Origin: Nitrosopumilaceae archaeon
GTDB lineage: Archaea; Thermoproteota; Nitrososphaeria; Nitrososphaerales; Nitrosopumilaceae
Reading direction: 5' to 3'
Length of the DNA: 5,118 bases
Assembly: GCA_021296165.1 (NCBI GenBank)
Contig: JAGWAW010000114.1
Location: 1-5,118 of the forward strand
The notes under the pieces were generated by a model, which worked only from the letters and a program-made list of their open reading frames with translations, was not told where the DNA came from and did not search any database. This document shows positions 5,080 through 5,118 of this stretch, piece after piece (position 1 is the stretch's first letter; every line of letters begins with the position of its first letter). Made by a program: the position numbers and the translations under genes.

Positions 5080-5107
5080 TAAAATTATTGTAATACTGAC
5101 CTTATAT
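5080..5107 (-). promoter_or_regulatory. AT-rich promoter region at the right end
   Basis: The last 50 nt are far more AT-rich than the rest of the window. On the minus strand they contain two TATA-like boxes, TAATTTTA (5087-5080) and ATATAAG (5107-5101). The first would place a start near 5057 and could serve the small gene. AT-rich segments on the plus strand could equally serve a gene beyond the window. Confidence 0.35.
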
Positions 5108-5118
5108 TCATCAAAGCA

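Overview
The window looks like chromosomal DNA of a high-GC archaeon, most likely a marine ammonia-oxidizing type (Nitrososphaerota/Thaumarchaeota) resembling Cenarchaeum symbiosum. This is inferred, not searched. The grounds are GC-rich coding sequence that still uses ATA often for isoleucine, TATA-type (box A) promoters about 25-27 nt upstream of start codons (leaderless transcripts), and an integrase whose C-terminal motifs match the archaeal/thaumarchaeal tyrosine recombinase group as I know it.

Layout, left to right. A complete tRNA-Ile(GAT) gene (1-75) is followed after 43 nt by a tyrosine recombinase on the same strand (119-1654). This is the classic arrangement at the edge of an element integrated in a tRNA gene. 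A 199-nt GC-rich spacer follows, with three hairpin-forming inverted repeats. Next is a secreted protein (1854-3221) that joins a transglutaminase-like cysteine domain to 43 uninterrupted pentapeptide repeats. A 248-nt convergent spacer with further short hairpins separates it from a two-gene minus-strand operon. That operon, read right to left, is a four-helix membrane protein (4628-4182) and then, overlapping by 8 nt, a protein with a probable Mrr-like restriction-endonuclease fold (4189-3470). The last 490 nt hold the operon promoter, a GC-rich stretch with repeated GGCCGGC(C) sites, one possible small minus-strand gene (5041-4850), and an AT-rich end that looks like a promoter region.

How the genes might work together: the integrase probably put the element next to the tRNA. 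The other genes look like accessory cargo, namely a secreted, strongly acidic beta-helix protein with a putative catalytic domain, and a membrane/nuclease-fold pair that could act in defence or DNA handling. No second copy of the tRNA 3' end is visible here, so the far boundary of any element lies outside the window and the extent of the element is unknown. The most distinctive features are the secreted transglutaminase/pentapeptide-repeat fusion, with its aromatic-rich acidic solenoid, and the coupled 4-TM/Mrr-like gene pair with an apparently degenerate active site.
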